DNA of 64,000 bases. Source: Ferrovibrio sp. (GTDB lineage Bacteria > Pseudomonadota > Alphaproteobacteria > Ferrovibrionales > Ferrovibrionaceae). Location: the NCBI GenBank assembly GCA_017991315.1, contig JAGOQS010000001.1, forward strand, positions 558,001 through 622,000. The letters are read 5' to 3'. The notes below the pieces were generated by a model, which saw nothing but the letters and a program-made list of their open reading frames with translations, was not told the origin of the DNA and did no database searches. Made by a program: the position numbers and the translations under genes. Positions 1 through 7,903 of the stretch are shown here, in pieces; the stretch's first letter is position 1, and the number at the start of each line of letters is the position of its first letter.

Positions 1-249
1 GGCCAGCACATAATTCGAGAACGGGCAGGTGGTGTAGATGGCGTCGCGGTCGATCAGCATCACATCGAGGCTGGGATCGAACAGCTTGAGATAGCGTGCG
101 GCAGTGGCGCCGCCGAAGCCGCCGCCAACCACGACCACACGGGCCGGGGCATTGCGGTTGACCTGGGCCGCGGCGAAGCCGGGGAAGGTGAGGGAGGCGC
201 TGGCGGCGATGCCGGCGCCGAGCAGTTGACGGCGATTGAAGTCGGTCAT
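1..249 (-). CDS. Flavocytochrome c sulfide dehydrogenase, flavoprotein subunit (partial)
   Basis: The N-terminal 83 residues are present; the rest lies beyond the left edge. It starts with a twin-arginine-like signal (NRRQLLGAG, then an alanine-rich hydrophobic stretch ending near AAAQ), followed by a Rossmann FAD-binding motif (VVVVGGGFGGATAARYL) and a TTCPFSNYVL segment, where flavocytochrome c flavoproteins carry a redox-active cysteine. The family oxidises sulfide in the periplasm and passes electrons to a partner cytochrome c. That partner is encoded 11 bp upstream on the same strand, so the two form a pair. A purine-rich Shine-Dalgarno (AAGGGGGAT) precedes the ATG. The second active-site cysteine would lie outside the window. 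Confidence 0.85.
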   Translation of the reverse strand, partial: MTDFNRRQLLGAGIAASASLTFPGFAAAQVNRNAPARVVVVGGGFGGATAARYLKLFDPSLDVMLIDRDAIYTTCPFSNYVLA

Positions 250-260
250 GGCATCCCCCT

Positions 261-590
261 TCAGTTACGCGCCAGATGTTCGGCGATCGCCTTGAGCTGA
301 TCGTCCGAATAGCCGCGCGCGATGCGGCCCATGATGGTGGAGGGCTTCTTGTTGGTCTTCACCTCGATCAGCGCCTCATACAGCGTCTTGGCATCGACGC
401 CGTGGATCGGCGGCATCGTCGGCGACACATAGGTCGGGCTGCCGTGGCAGAGGTTGCAGGTCTGGGCCGCGAAAGCGGCTTCCGAAAGCGGTTGCGGAGC
501 CTGCTGCGCCAGTGCCTGGGAAACATGGGCGGGGGCAGCAAGCCCGAGGCCGGCCACAAGCGCGGCGGCAAGCATGGTGGGGCGGTACAT
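261..590 (-). CDS. Periplasmic cytochrome c, flavocytochrome c haem subunit-like
   Basis: A 109-residue monohaem class I cytochrome c. It has a signal peptide (about residues 1-29, ending ALAQQA), the haem-attachment motif CNLCH at residues 45-49 and a probable axial methionine at residue 87 in a TIMGRIARGYSDDQ segment, followed by the usual C-terminal helix. The segment order matches FccA/SoxE-type haem subunits of sulfide dehydrogenase, and the flavoprotein subunit follows 11 bp downstream. Two ATGs lie six bases apart. GGAGG directly abuts the first (596) but sits six bases from the second (590), so 590 is taken as the start. The likely role is electron transfer from sulfide-reduced FAD to the respiratory chain. 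Confidence 0.82.
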   Translation of the reverse strand: MYRPTMLAAALVAGLGLAAPAHVSQALAQQAPQPLSEAAFAAQTCNLCHGSPTYVSPTMPPIHGVDAKTLYEALIEVKTNKKPSTIMGRIARGYSDDQLKAIAEHLARN

Positions 591-692
591 CGACATCCTC
601 CCTGGTGACGAACCGGGAGGACGCTATCCCAGAGTAAAAATTCAATCAACTTCGTTTGTGATTATATTAATTAAACAAAGAAATTATGTTTT

Positions 693-1586
693 TTATGGTT
701 CGCCAGGAATCTTCGGCGTGCCTCGCGCGGAAACCACAATAGCCAGCAGGATAAGCCCGGCCCCGGCCAGCATCGGCCAGGAAATCGGCTCGGCGAAGGC
801 CAGCAGGCCGACCAGCAGCGAGGTGATGAGCTCGCCGGCGCCGGCAATCGCCGAACGTTCCGGCCCGGCGATGGGGGCGCCGAGCAGCAGCAGGCCAAGC
901 GCGCCGAAGGTGCTCAAAATCGCCAGCGCCGCGGCCGCGCCCCAGGCCTTGAAGGATGTCGGCACGATCACACCGCCTTCCCAGATCAGGCACAGCCCCA
1001 GCATCGCCAGGAAGCCGCCGATGAACACGCCGCCGAGCCGCACCGGCACGATGATGTGGCTCAGGCGCCGCGCCGCAATATGGATGAACAGGGAATAGGC
1101 CGTGGGCGGGATGAAGCAGAGCAGCACCGGCAGCAGCGGCACGCCGGCCACCGCATCGGGCGAGAGGATCAGGGCGGCGGCGATGAACACCAGGGCAGCG
1201 GCGATCAGGTTGGCGCGGGTCAGCTTCTCGCCGAAGGCCAGCCAGCCGAGCAGGATGGTGAACAAAGGATAGGTGAACAGGATCAGCACCGTCAGCGCCA
1301 CGGTGAGGTATTGCAGCGCGATGAAGTAGAACAGCATCGAGCTCATATAGGCGGCGCCGGCGATGAAGGCGAAAACGAAGTCCCGGCGCTGTTTCAGAAT
1401 GGCGGGCAGGAAGGGCAGGCAGCAGGCCGCCGCGATGGCGAAGCGCCACACCAGCAGCGACAGCGGCGTCTGACCTTCTTCATAGGCCATGCGGATGAAC
1501 AGCGGCATGATGCCGAAGCCGATGGCACCGAAACCGACCAGGGCCATGCCGAAAAGCGGTGAGCGGGTGAAGACCGGAGAGGGCAT
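693..1586 (-). CDS. EamA/DMT-family transporter
   Basis: A 297-residue integral membrane protein with about ten hydrophobic helices in two homologous halves. Family features are the FGIMPLFIRMAYEEGQTPLSL opening helix region, the WRFAIAAACCLPF helix and a second EamA half beginning near residue 150. DMT proteins export small metabolites such as amino acids or nucleosides; the substrate cannot be inferred here. It sits alone on the minus strand between the cytochrome gene and an unrelated plus-strand gene. The interval 597-692 is AT-rich and has no clear ORF. Two other DMT proteins occur in the window, at about 10.8 and 22.5 kb. Confidence 0.8.
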   Translation of the reverse strand: MPSPVFTRSPLFGMALVGFGAIGFGIMPLFIRMAYEEGQTPLSLLVWRFAIAAACCLPFLPAILKQRRDFVFAFIAGAAYMSSMLFYFIALQYLTVALTVLILFTYPLFTILLGWLAFGEKLTRANLIAAALVFIAAALILSPDAVAGVPLLPVLLCFIPPTAYSLFIHIAARRLSHIIVPVRLGGVFIGGFLAMLGLCLIWEGGVIVPTSFKAWGAAAALAILSTFGALGLLLLGAPIAGPERSAIAGAGELITSLLVGLLAFAEPISWPMLAGAGLILLAIVVSARGTPKIPGEP

Positions 1587-1722
1587 GACCTGGAACCATT
1601 GGCAACGTGAGCGGGAAAATCGGTTGCGAGACGCGACTGGCAGAGTATAGTGACAGGGCCGGGCAGAAGCCCAGGCTTACACAGACCGCCATGTCCGTCT
1701 CCAGAATGAGGAGCCGCGTACC

Positions 1723-2481
1723 ATGACCACCCTATCCGCCACAGCCCAATCAGCACCGTTGCAAGCGGCCAGCACCGTTGCCAGCGGGACGTCGCCAGAC
1801 AACCGCCTGGTCGAAGTCAGCCGCATTCTCGCCGATACCGAGGGCCGCTACAGCGACCGCGACAAGGCCGCCGCTTACAAGGAATGGGGCGCGATCAACT
1901 ATTCCAACCTGTTCAGCTACAGCCTGGAGGATCGCAAGGAGAGTCAGGCGCTGATCACCAAGGCGATGCAGGATCCGAACAGCTTCCTTGGCCGCATCGA
2001 AGCAGTGAACCAGAAATACCAGGCTTTCGTCTCCGCCTATGACAAGGCCAATCCGATCGAACTGCGCCGCTCCGGCGATGGCAGCGACGTGAAGCGCCTG
2101 GATGCCTATATCGGTTTCCTTGATGGCCTCTCGACACAGGAGAAGCAGCTTTTCCAGCTCGACGCGAGCTATCGCCAGGGCCTCGATGATTACGATCTGG
2201 TACGCCAGGGCGCGGTGGCGTTGCGCGACAGTTTCCGTGTGCTGGACGAGCGCGCCAAGGCCGGCGCCTTCCAGTTCGGTACGTCAGTGGCGGAAGTGCG
2301 CGACCGCCAGGCCCAGGCGGCGTTGCTGCTGCTGGAAAAGATCGGGGCCAATACCAAGCCGCAGGCTTTCCGCCAGGCGGTGGCCGAGGCTGCCGGGCTG
2401 GCGCGCGAGACTTTCGGTCTTGCTGCGGTGCAGGACCGCGTCGAGCTTTCGGCGGCAGCGCGGAAACAACTCGGCCTCTGA
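1723..2481 (+). CDS. Hypothetical protein, predicted helical
   Basis: The 252-residue product is not a family I recognise. It has no signal peptide or membrane segment. The first 25 residues are Ala/Ser/Thr-rich and look disordered. The rest is charged, Ala/Leu/Gln-rich and probably mostly helical, with repeated acidic-aromatic patches such as EGRYSDRDKAAAYKEW and SYRQGLDDYDLVRQG. GAGGAG lies about 8 bases before the ATG, and codon use matches the surrounding genes, so it is very likely real. Low-complexity N-termini like this occur in several cytoplasmic or secreted alphaproteobacterial proteins, but nothing nearby assigns a role. A DUF1217-type flagellar protein was considered and not supported. 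Confidence 0.6.
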   Translation: MTTLSATAQSAPLQAASTVASGTSPDNRLVEVSRILADTEGRYSDRDKAAAYKEWGAINYSNLFSYSLEDRKESQALITKAMQDPNSFLGRIEAVNQKYQAFVSAYDKANPIELRRSGDGSDVKRLDAYIGFLDGLSTQEKQLFQLDASYRQGLDDYDLVRQGAVALRDSFRVLDERAKAGAFQFGTSVAEVRDRQAQAALLLLEKIGANTKPQAFRQAVAEAAGLARETFGLAAVQDRVELSAAARKQLGL

Positions 2482-2535
2482 CCTGATTGCGCCTCGACTT
2501 TCCGCCAGCCTTGCTCAAGACGGCGGGAGGAAACG

Positions 2536-2694
2536 ATGCGTATTCCAATGATGCGTGTTGTGTTGTCGCGCCTTGGTTTGGTGGCGGCACTGCTGATCTC
2601 GGGAGAAACCATGGCTCAGACTGCCGCACCACCATTGGACATGCTAGCGCAAAGGGGCCGCTTGATCAGACGCCCGGGTCAGGCCCGGGCATGA
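2536..2694 (+). CDS. Small secreted ORF, possibly truncated by an intergenic repeat
   Basis: A 52-residue ORF with a very good Shine-Dalgarno (GGGAGGAAACG, then ATG) and a convincing signal peptide: basic start (MRIPMMR), hydrophobic core (LGLVAALLIS) and a SGETMAQ cleavage region near residue 27. The mature part is only about 25 residues. Its last ten codons and the stop are supplied by the palindromic repeat beginning near 2670 (RRPGQARA, then TGA). The simplest reading is a secreted-protein gene whose 3' part was replaced by the repeat, so it is either a remnant or a short peptide with a repeat-encoded tail. I know no homologue. Confidence 0.4.
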   Translation: MRIPMMRVVLSRLGLVAALLISGETMAQTAAPPLDMLAQRGRLIRRPGQARA

Positions 2695-2742
2695 CGATAT
2701 GTAGCCGCAGTGAAATGGGGCTCTCGCTTGCGCGAGGGTGAC
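2670..2742. repeat. Two-hairpin intergenic palindromic repeat, copy A
   Basis: One hairpin arm reads GCCCGGGTCAGGCCCGGGC followed by ATGACGAT. After about 15 bases a second arm, CTCTCGCTTGCGCGAG, is followed by GGTGAC. The outer edges (GTCA on one strand, TGAC on the other) and the paired GGGTCA/TGACCC loops match copies at 26.1, 27.7 and 59.8 kb. It separates the small secreted ORF from the minus-strand hydratase and could end transcription from either side. Confidence 0.75.
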
Positions 2743-2758
2743 AAAAAAGGGAGTGGCC

Positions 2759-3514
2759 TTACGCGCCGAACATCATTTCCAGCGGCGCCATGCCGGCGAA
2801 GCTGCCGCGCAGGCGGGTGCCGGGCTTGAAAAAGCGCAGGCCGGTGAAAGCGCCGGTGGTGACGATCTGGCCCGGCTGCACGCCGCCGCAATGATCCTTC
2901 ACCTGGCGCAGCAATTCGATCAGCAGATCGAAGGGCGAGCCGCCCGGCTGGGTCAGCAGGCCATCGACGACAATGCTGGCATCGGCGATCAGTTCGCCGT
3001 TCAGGCGAATGAAATCATCGGGCTGCCATGGCTTGTCATACGCCGTGCCGGTGATCATCCCGGCATTGATCTGCATATCCGCCAGTCGCCAATGCGCGTC
3101 AGTGGTTTCCATGTTGAGCAGCCGGCTATCCAGCACCTCGAAGACCGGCAGCGGCGTGACCGAGGCGGCGAGTTTCGCGGCATAGTCCGGCGCATCCAGG
3201 GGCGGCAGGGCGCTGTCGATGTGGAAGGCGATTTCCAGTTCCAGGCCGCAGAGCCGGGAGTCTTCGCGCGGCCACAGCTTCGGCGCGGCCGCGATACCGC
3301 TGGCGCGGATCGGGGCGAAGATGATCGGCTGGTCCGGCGCACCGCGCCCGACCTTCCAGCCGCCGACCGGGCCTAATGCTGCCATCACGCCGGCTTGGAT
3401 GGCCAGGACATCGGCATGGTCGATGGCAATGCCGGCGGGGTCGAATAGCGGGCCGCCCTGGCGGGCGGCGAGCAGCCGCGCAACGATCTCGCCGCGCTGC
3501 TGATCCGTGATCAT
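2759..3514 (-). CDS. 2-keto-4-pentenoate hydratase/fumarylacetoacetate hydrolase-family protein
   Basis: A 251-residue protein related to MhpD/DmpE, which hydrate 2-keto-4-pentenoates during breakdown of aromatic compounds using a divalent metal. The metal-binding LELEIAF motif (Glu92 and Glu94) is present, as are the VFEVLDSR segment and a C-terminal PGQIVTTGAFTG segment. The start at 3514 overlaps the stop of the upstream SDR by 4 bp (ATGA), which favours it over longer in-frame extensions and implies translational coupling. No other catechol meta-cleavage genes are nearby, so the substrate is uncertain; the FAD monooxygenase at 40.6 kb could belong to a similar pathway. Confidence 0.82.
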   Translation of the reverse strand: MITDQQRGEIVARLLAARQGGPLFDPAGIAIDHADVLAIQAGVMAALGPVGGWKVGRGAPDQPIIFAPIRASGIAAAPKLWPREDSRLCGLELEIAFHIDSALPPLDAPDYAAKLAASVTPLPVFEVLDSRLLNMETTDAHWRLADMQINAGMITGTAYDKPWQPDDFIRLNGELIADASIVVDGLLTQPGGSPFDLLIELLRQVKDHCGGVQPGQIVTTGAFTGLRFFKPGTRLRGSFAGMAPLEMMFGA

Positions 3515-4221
3515 TTGAAATCGCGCGCGTTCAGCCATTCGCCATGGCGCGTCGAGCTTGCCTCGGCCAGCGCGACGAAAATCTCCACGATGTCTTCTGG
3601 CGCTGGCAGGGTCAGCGGGTCTTCGCCGGGGAAGGCGGCGGCGCGCATCTCGGTGCGGGTGCCGCCGGGATTGACCACGTTGACACGGATGCTGCCGGCC
3701 TCGACCTCGCGGGCATAGGTCAGCGCCATGTTGTCGAGCGCCGCCTTGCTGGCGGCATAGGCGCCCCAATAGGCGCGCGGCTCACGGGCGACGGTGGAGG
3801 AAACGAAGATGACGCGGCCCGAACCGGAGGCATGCAGCAGCGGATGCGTGGCGCGCAGCAGCCGCTGGTTGGCATGCACATTCAGCTTGAACACCTTCTC
3901 CCACAGGTCCGGCGGATATTGCGGCGTCGGTGTCAGCTTGCCGAATAGGCCGGCATTGGCCACCAGGATGTCGAGCTTGCCGAACCGCTCGAACAGCGGC
4001 GCGGCCAGGCCGTCGATCAGCTCGGTCTTTTCCATGTCCATCGGCACCAGCGTGGCGCTGCCGCCGATGCCGCGAATCTCGTCATCCAGCTCTTCCAGCG
4101 CACCGACGGTGCGGGCGACCAGGATGACGTGGGCGCCCTCGCGGGCATACTGCTTGGCAATCGCGGCGCCGATGCCGCGACTGGCGCCGGTGATCAGCGC
4201 GATCCGGTCCTTGAGACGCAT
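3511..4221 (-). CDS. SDR-family NAD(P)-dependent oxidoreductase
   Basis: A classical short-chain dehydrogenase of 236 residues. It has the cofactor-binding TGASRGIG motif at residues 11-18, the NAG motif at 89-91, a catalytic serine near 141 (VSSTVAR) and the YAASK active-site motif with Tyr155 and Lys159. The substrate is not predictable. It follows purF on the same strand with a 26-bp gap and overlaps the downstream hydratase by 4 bp. SDR genes often sit next to purF in alphaproteobacteria, so this position is probably ancestral rather than a sign of pathway linkage. Confidence 0.88.
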   Translation of the reverse strand: MRLKDRIALITGASRGIGAAIAKQYAREGAHVILVARTVGALEELDDEIRGIGGSATLVPMDMEKTELIDGLAAPLFERFGKLDILVANAGLFGKLTPTPQYPPDLWEKVFKLNVHANQRLLRATHPLLHASGSGRVIFVSSTVAREPRAYWGAYAASKAALDNMALTYAREVEAGSIRVNVVNPGGTRTEMRAAAFPGEDPLTLPAPEDIVEIFVALAEASSTRHGEWLNARDFK

Positions 4222-4247
4222 GCTTGAGATTCTCTAACGTTCAGCGA

Positions 4248-5708
4248 TCAGCCGGTTTCGGCCAACAGGGTGAGCTGGCGCGGGCCGCGCGCGGTACGAT
4301 CTGCTTCATCGGTCAGCCCGATGGGGTAGTCGCCGGAGAAGCAGGCATCGCAATAGGCCGGGTTGGCCGGATCGCGGCTCTGGCGGCCCATGGCGCGGTA
4401 GAGGCCATCCATGCTGAGGAAGGCAAGGCTGTCGGCCTTGATGAACTTCGCCATCTCTTCGACGCTGTGGGTTGCCGCCAGCAGCTTGGAGCGTTCCGGT
4501 GTATCGACGCCGTAGAAGCAGCTATGCGTCGTCGGCGGCGAGGCAATGCGCATGTGCACTTCCTTGGCGCCGGCTTCGCGCACCATTTCCACGATCTTGG
4601 TGGAGGTGGTGCCGCGCACGATGGAATCGTCCACCAGGATCACCCGCTTGCCCTGGATATAGGCGCGGTTGGCATTGTGCTTCAGCTTGACGCCGAGATG
4701 GCGGATCTGGTCGGTCGGTTCGATGAAGGTGCGGCCGACATAATGGTTGCGGATGATGCCAAGCTCGAACGGGATGCCGCTCTCGGCGGCATAGCCGATC
4801 GCCGCCGGCACGCCGCTATCAGGCACCGGGATCACCACATCGGCATCGACATGATTCTCGCGCGCCAGTTCGGCGCCGATGCGCTTGCGCGATTCATAGA
4901 CGCTCAGGCCCTCGACCTGGGAGTCGGGCCGCGCGAAGTAGATATACTCAAAAATGCAGAAGCGGCGCTTCACCGGCGGGAAGGGGTGATGGCTGTGGAT
5001 GCCGTCGGCGTCGATCACCACCAACTCTCCCGGCTCGACATCGCGCACATAATCGGCGCCCATGATGTCCAGCGCGCAGGTCTCGGAGGCGAGGATCGGC
5101 GCGCCCTTGAGGTTGCCCAGCACCAGCGGCCGCACGCCCCAGGGATCACGCACGCCGATCAGCTTCTTCGGCGTCAGGCAGACCAGCGCATAGGCGCCTT
5201 CGATCTGCTTCAGCGCATCGACGATACGCTCGACCACGGAAGCCTTGCGGCTGAGCGCCACCAGATGGGTGATCACCTCGGTGTCCATGGTGGACTGGAA
5301 GATCGAGCCCTTGGCCACCAGGTCGTCGCGGATCTGGCGCGCATTGGTCAGGTTGCCGTTATGCGCCAGCGCGATGCCGCCGCCTTCGAGATCGGCATAG
5401 ATCGGCTGCACGTTGCGCAGCAGCGTCGCACCCGAGGTCGAGTAGCGCACATGGCCGATGGCGGTGAGGCCGGGCAGTTCGCGGATCACCTTCTCGGAGG
5501 AGAAGTTCGGCGCCACATGGCCGAGCGCGCGGTGGCTGTTGAAGCGGCCTTCGTGGAAACTGACGATGCCGGCGGCTTCCTGGCCGCGATGCTGTAGCGC
5601 ATGCAGCCCCAGCACCGTGTTGGCCGCCGCGTCGGGCGTGCCGTAGATGCCGAAGATGCCGCACTCCTCGCGGAGTTTGTCGTCGTCGAAGGGGTTGGTG
5701 TGCAGCAT
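4248..5708 (-). CDS. purF: Amidophosphoribosyltransferase (glutamine PRPP amidotransferase)
   Basis: This enzyme makes 5-phosphoribosylamine from PRPP and glutamine, the first committed step of purine synthesis. The N-terminal glutaminase half exposes a catalytic cysteine after a short propeptide (REECGIFGIYG, Cys16 from this start). GHVRYSTSG and HNGNLTN are glutaminase motifs. The C-terminal half has the PRPP-binding VILVDDSIVRGTT, and a near-terminal CDACFSGDYP suggests the iron-sulfur type. Three consecutive ATGs occur; a GGAG sequence lies 8 bases before the third (5708) but only 2 before the first (5714), so 5708 is chosen, giving 486 residues. cvpA lies immediately upstream, the usual partner order. 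Confidence 0.96.
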   Translation of the reverse strand: MLHTNPFDDDKLREECGIFGIYGTPDAAANTVLGLHALQHRGQEAAGIVSFHEGRFNSHRALGHVAPNFSSEKVIRELPGLTAIGHVRYSTSGATLLRNVQPIYADLEGGGIALAHNGNLTNARQIRDDLVAKGSIFQSTMDTEVITHLVALSRKASVVERIVDALKQIEGAYALVCLTPKKLIGVRDPWGVRPLVLGNLKGAPILASETCALDIMGADYVRDVEPGELVVIDADGIHSHHPFPPVKRRFCIFEYIYFARPDSQVEGLSVYESRKRIGAELARENHVDADVVIPVPDSGVPAAIGYAAESGIPFELGIIRNHYVGRTFIEPTDQIRHLGVKLKHNANRAYIQGKRVILVDDSIVRGTTSTKIVEMVREAGAKEVHMRIASPPTTHSCFYGVDTPERSKLLAATHSVEEMAKFIKADSLAFLSMDGLYRAMGRQSRDPANPAYCDACFSGDYPIGLTDEADRTARGPRQLTLLAETG

Positions 5709-5751
5709 CATCATTGCTCCGCCGCCCGATGGCATGTCGCCAACGGACGGT

Positions 5752-6435
5752 TCATGGCTTGTCCTGCGTGCGGATTAGGCTCTCGATGCCCCGGCGTTCC
5801 TCGGTCTTATAGCCGGAATCGCGGCCGGAGTCAGCGCCGCTGCCGACCGGTGTACGGTTCGGCACCGGCGTCGGACGGCCGCCGCCTCCGGATGTTGGGC
5901 TGGCCGGCGCGGGGCTAGCTGCCCCGGCGCCCCGGCTGCCAGTGAGTTGCTCAATGACGCGGTCATGCAGCCAGGTATAGGCCTGGGTCGCCAGGGGGCG
6001 GGTACGCGACTCGGTGTACCAGCCCGGCTCTGCATTGGGTTTCATCACGAACTTATCCAGGACCCAGAAGGCCACCACCACGATCAGCGCACCACGGGCC
6101 AAACCGAGCAAAAAGCCCAGCGAGCGGTCGATGGCACTGATCGCAGAGGTGCGGACCCGCTCGGCGATGAGATGGGTCAGCAGGGAGCAAAAGATAAGGG
6201 TGGGGAGGAAAATTCCTGCGCCGGCGGCAATGCCGGCCAGCAGCCCGGACTGGATATACTGCCGCGCGAAGGCCTCGGCGGGCACGAAGAAATACCAGGT
6301 GGCGATCACCGCGGCGATCCAGCCGGCGGTGGACAGCACCAGCCCGACAAAGCCCCTAAACAGCGCCAGCAACGCGGAAATCAGCAGAATCGCGAAGACG
6401 CCGAGGTCTACCGGGTTGATCGGCAGCTTGTCCAT
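5752..6435 (-). CDS. cvpA: CvpA-family membrane protein
   Basis: A 227-residue inner-membrane protein with four hydrophobic segments (roughly residues 8-28, 30-50, 65-88 and 105-125) and the CvpA signature LALFRGFVGLVLSTAGW. The C-terminal 60 residues are Pro/Gly/Ser-rich and probably disordered. CvpA is named for colicin V production and is linked in enteric bacteria to envelope and bile-salt stress; its biochemical role is unclear. It lies between radA (7-bp gap) and purF, a conserved alphaproteobacterial order. The ATG at 6435 (MDKLPINPVDLGV) begins the conserved region; a longer in-frame start would overlap radA and lacks conserved sequence. Confidence 0.9.
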   Translation of the reverse strand: MDKLPINPVDLGVFAILLISALLALFRGFVGLVLSTAGWIAAVIATWYFFVPAEAFARQYIQSGLLAGIAAGAGIFLPTLIFCSLLTHLIAERVRTSAISAIDRSLGFLLGLARGALIVVVAFWVLDKFVMKPNAEPGWYTESRTRPLATQAYTWLHDRVIEQLTGSRGAGAASPAPASPTSGGGGRPTPVPNRTPVGSGADSGRDSGYKTEERRGIESLIRTQDKP

Positions 6436-6442
6436 CAGCCTC

Positions 6443-7903
6443 TCACTCCTCGTCGTCCATGGCGCCGGAACGGCCACCCTGGCGGCCGCCATACTGACTG
6501 GCGCGTTGGGACGCCCGGCGGGCATCGGGGAACAGTTCCACCAGCTCGCCCAGGCGAATCAGCTCCACGCCCTTGATGCCTTTTACCTTACTTTTGCCGG
6601 CAAGGGGCATAATGGCTTGCTGGAACCCGAGTTTCGCCGCCTCTTTCAGCCGTGCTTCGCCCTGGCTGACCGGGCGGACCTCGCCGGCCAGGCTGATCTC
6701 GCCGAAGAACACGCTGCGTTCCGGCACCGGGGTATCGGCCAGCGCCGAGAGCAGGGCGGCGGCCACCGCCAGGTCGGCGGCAGGCTCCACCACCCGCAAG
6801 CCGCCGGCGACGTTGAGATAGACGTCGCAGCCGGCGAAGCGCAGGCCGCAGCGGGCATCCAGCACCGCCAGCACCATGGCGAGGCGGCCCGAGTCCCAGC
6901 CGACCACGGTGCGGCGCGGGGTGGCCAGCGGCGAGGGCGCCACCAGGGCCTGGATCTCCACCAGCAGCGGCCGGGTGCCTTCCATGCCGGCCAGCACGGC
7001 GGCACCGCTCATCGGTTTGGTCTTGCCGGCATCCTCGGCGCCGCCGAGGAACAGGGCGGAGGGATTGGCCACTTCCGAGAGGCCGCCATCGGTCATTGAG
7101 AACACGCCGATCTCGTCGGTGGCGCCGAAGCGGTTCTTCACCGCGCGCAGGATACGGAACTGGTGCCCGCGCTCGCCCTCGAAATACAGCACCGTGTCGA
7201 CCATATGCTCGACCACGCGCGGGCCGGCGATCTGGCCATCCTTGGTGACATGGCCGACCAGGAACACGGCGGCCGAGGACCGCTTGGCGACGCGGATCAG
7301 CTCCTGGGCGCAGGTACGGACCTGGGTGACGGTGCCGGGTGCGGAATCGATATTGTCGGCGAAGATGGTCTGGATCGAGTCGATCACGATCACAGCGGGG
7401 CCGGCTCCCTTGGCGGTCACGCTGTCGATGCCGGCGAGGATGTCGCGCAAGGAATTGGCCGAAGCCAGCTTCACCGGTGCATCGGCAAGGCCCAGCCGCT
7501 GGGCCCGCATGCCGATCTGGCCGACGGCTTCTTCGCCCGAGATGTATAATGTCGTGACACCGCGCCTTGCGATAGCGGCGGTGGCCTGCAGCAGCAAAGT
7601 GGATTTGCCGATGCCGGGATCGCCGCCGATCAGGATGGCCGAGCCGGGCACCAGGCCGCCGCCGAGCACGCGGTCGAATTCGTTGATCCCGGTGATGGTG
7701 CGGGTGACATTCTCCGGCTGTGCATCCAGGGCGGAGAAGGCCAGCGCCTTGCCCTTGCCCGCCGAGAGACCCTTGGGCACCGGCGTCGCCGCGGCTTCCT
7801 CCTGGATGCGGTTCCAGGCACCGCAGGCATCGCAGCGGCCCTGCCATTTGCGGTAGACGGCGCCGCAATCCTGGCAGACGAAATTTTCCGAGGCGCGCGC
7901 CAT
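6443..7903 (-). CDS. radA: DNA repair protein RadA
   Basis: A 486-residue RecA-like branch-migration protein that processes recombination intermediates. A four-cysteine zinc finger (CQDC at 10-13 and CDAC at 24-27) is followed by Walker A GGDPGIGKST at 93-102, the RadA-specific KNRFG motif and a C-terminal Lon-protease-like domain that lacks protease function in this family. A short charged, Gly-rich tail ends the protein. The start codon overlaps the stop of the upstream ABC ATPase by one base (TGATG), implying coupling. The length is typical for the family. cvpA and purF follow downstream in the same direction. Confidence 0.96.
   Translation of the reverse strand: MARASENFVCQDCGAVYRKWQGRCDACGAWNRIQEEAAATPVPKGLSAGKGKALAFSALDAQPENVTRTITGINEFDRVLGGGLVPGSAILIGGDPGIGKSTLLLQATAAIARRGVTTLYISGEEAVGQIGMRAQRLGLADAPVKLASANSLRDILAGIDSVTAKGAGPAVIVIDSIQTIFADNIDSAPGTVTQVRTCAQELIRVAKRSSAAVFLVGHVTKDGQIAGPRVVEHMVDTVLYFEGERGHQFRILRAVKNRFGATDEIGVFSMTDGGLSEVANPSALFLGGAEDAGKTKPMSGAAVLAGMEGTRPLLVEIQALVAPSPLATPRRTVVGWDSGRLAMVLAVLDARCGLRFAGCDVYLNVAGGLRVVEPAADLAVAAALLSALADTPVPERSVFFGEISLAGEVRPVSQGEARLKEAAKLGFQQAIMPLAGKSKVKGIKGVELIRLGELVELFPDARRASQRASQYGGRQGGRSGAMDDEE

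Noticed and set aside
4224-5597. A 457-codon plus-strand frame opposite purF
   Set aside because: purF has complete catalytic motifs on the minus strand; the reverse frame is compositionally biased and has no family features.
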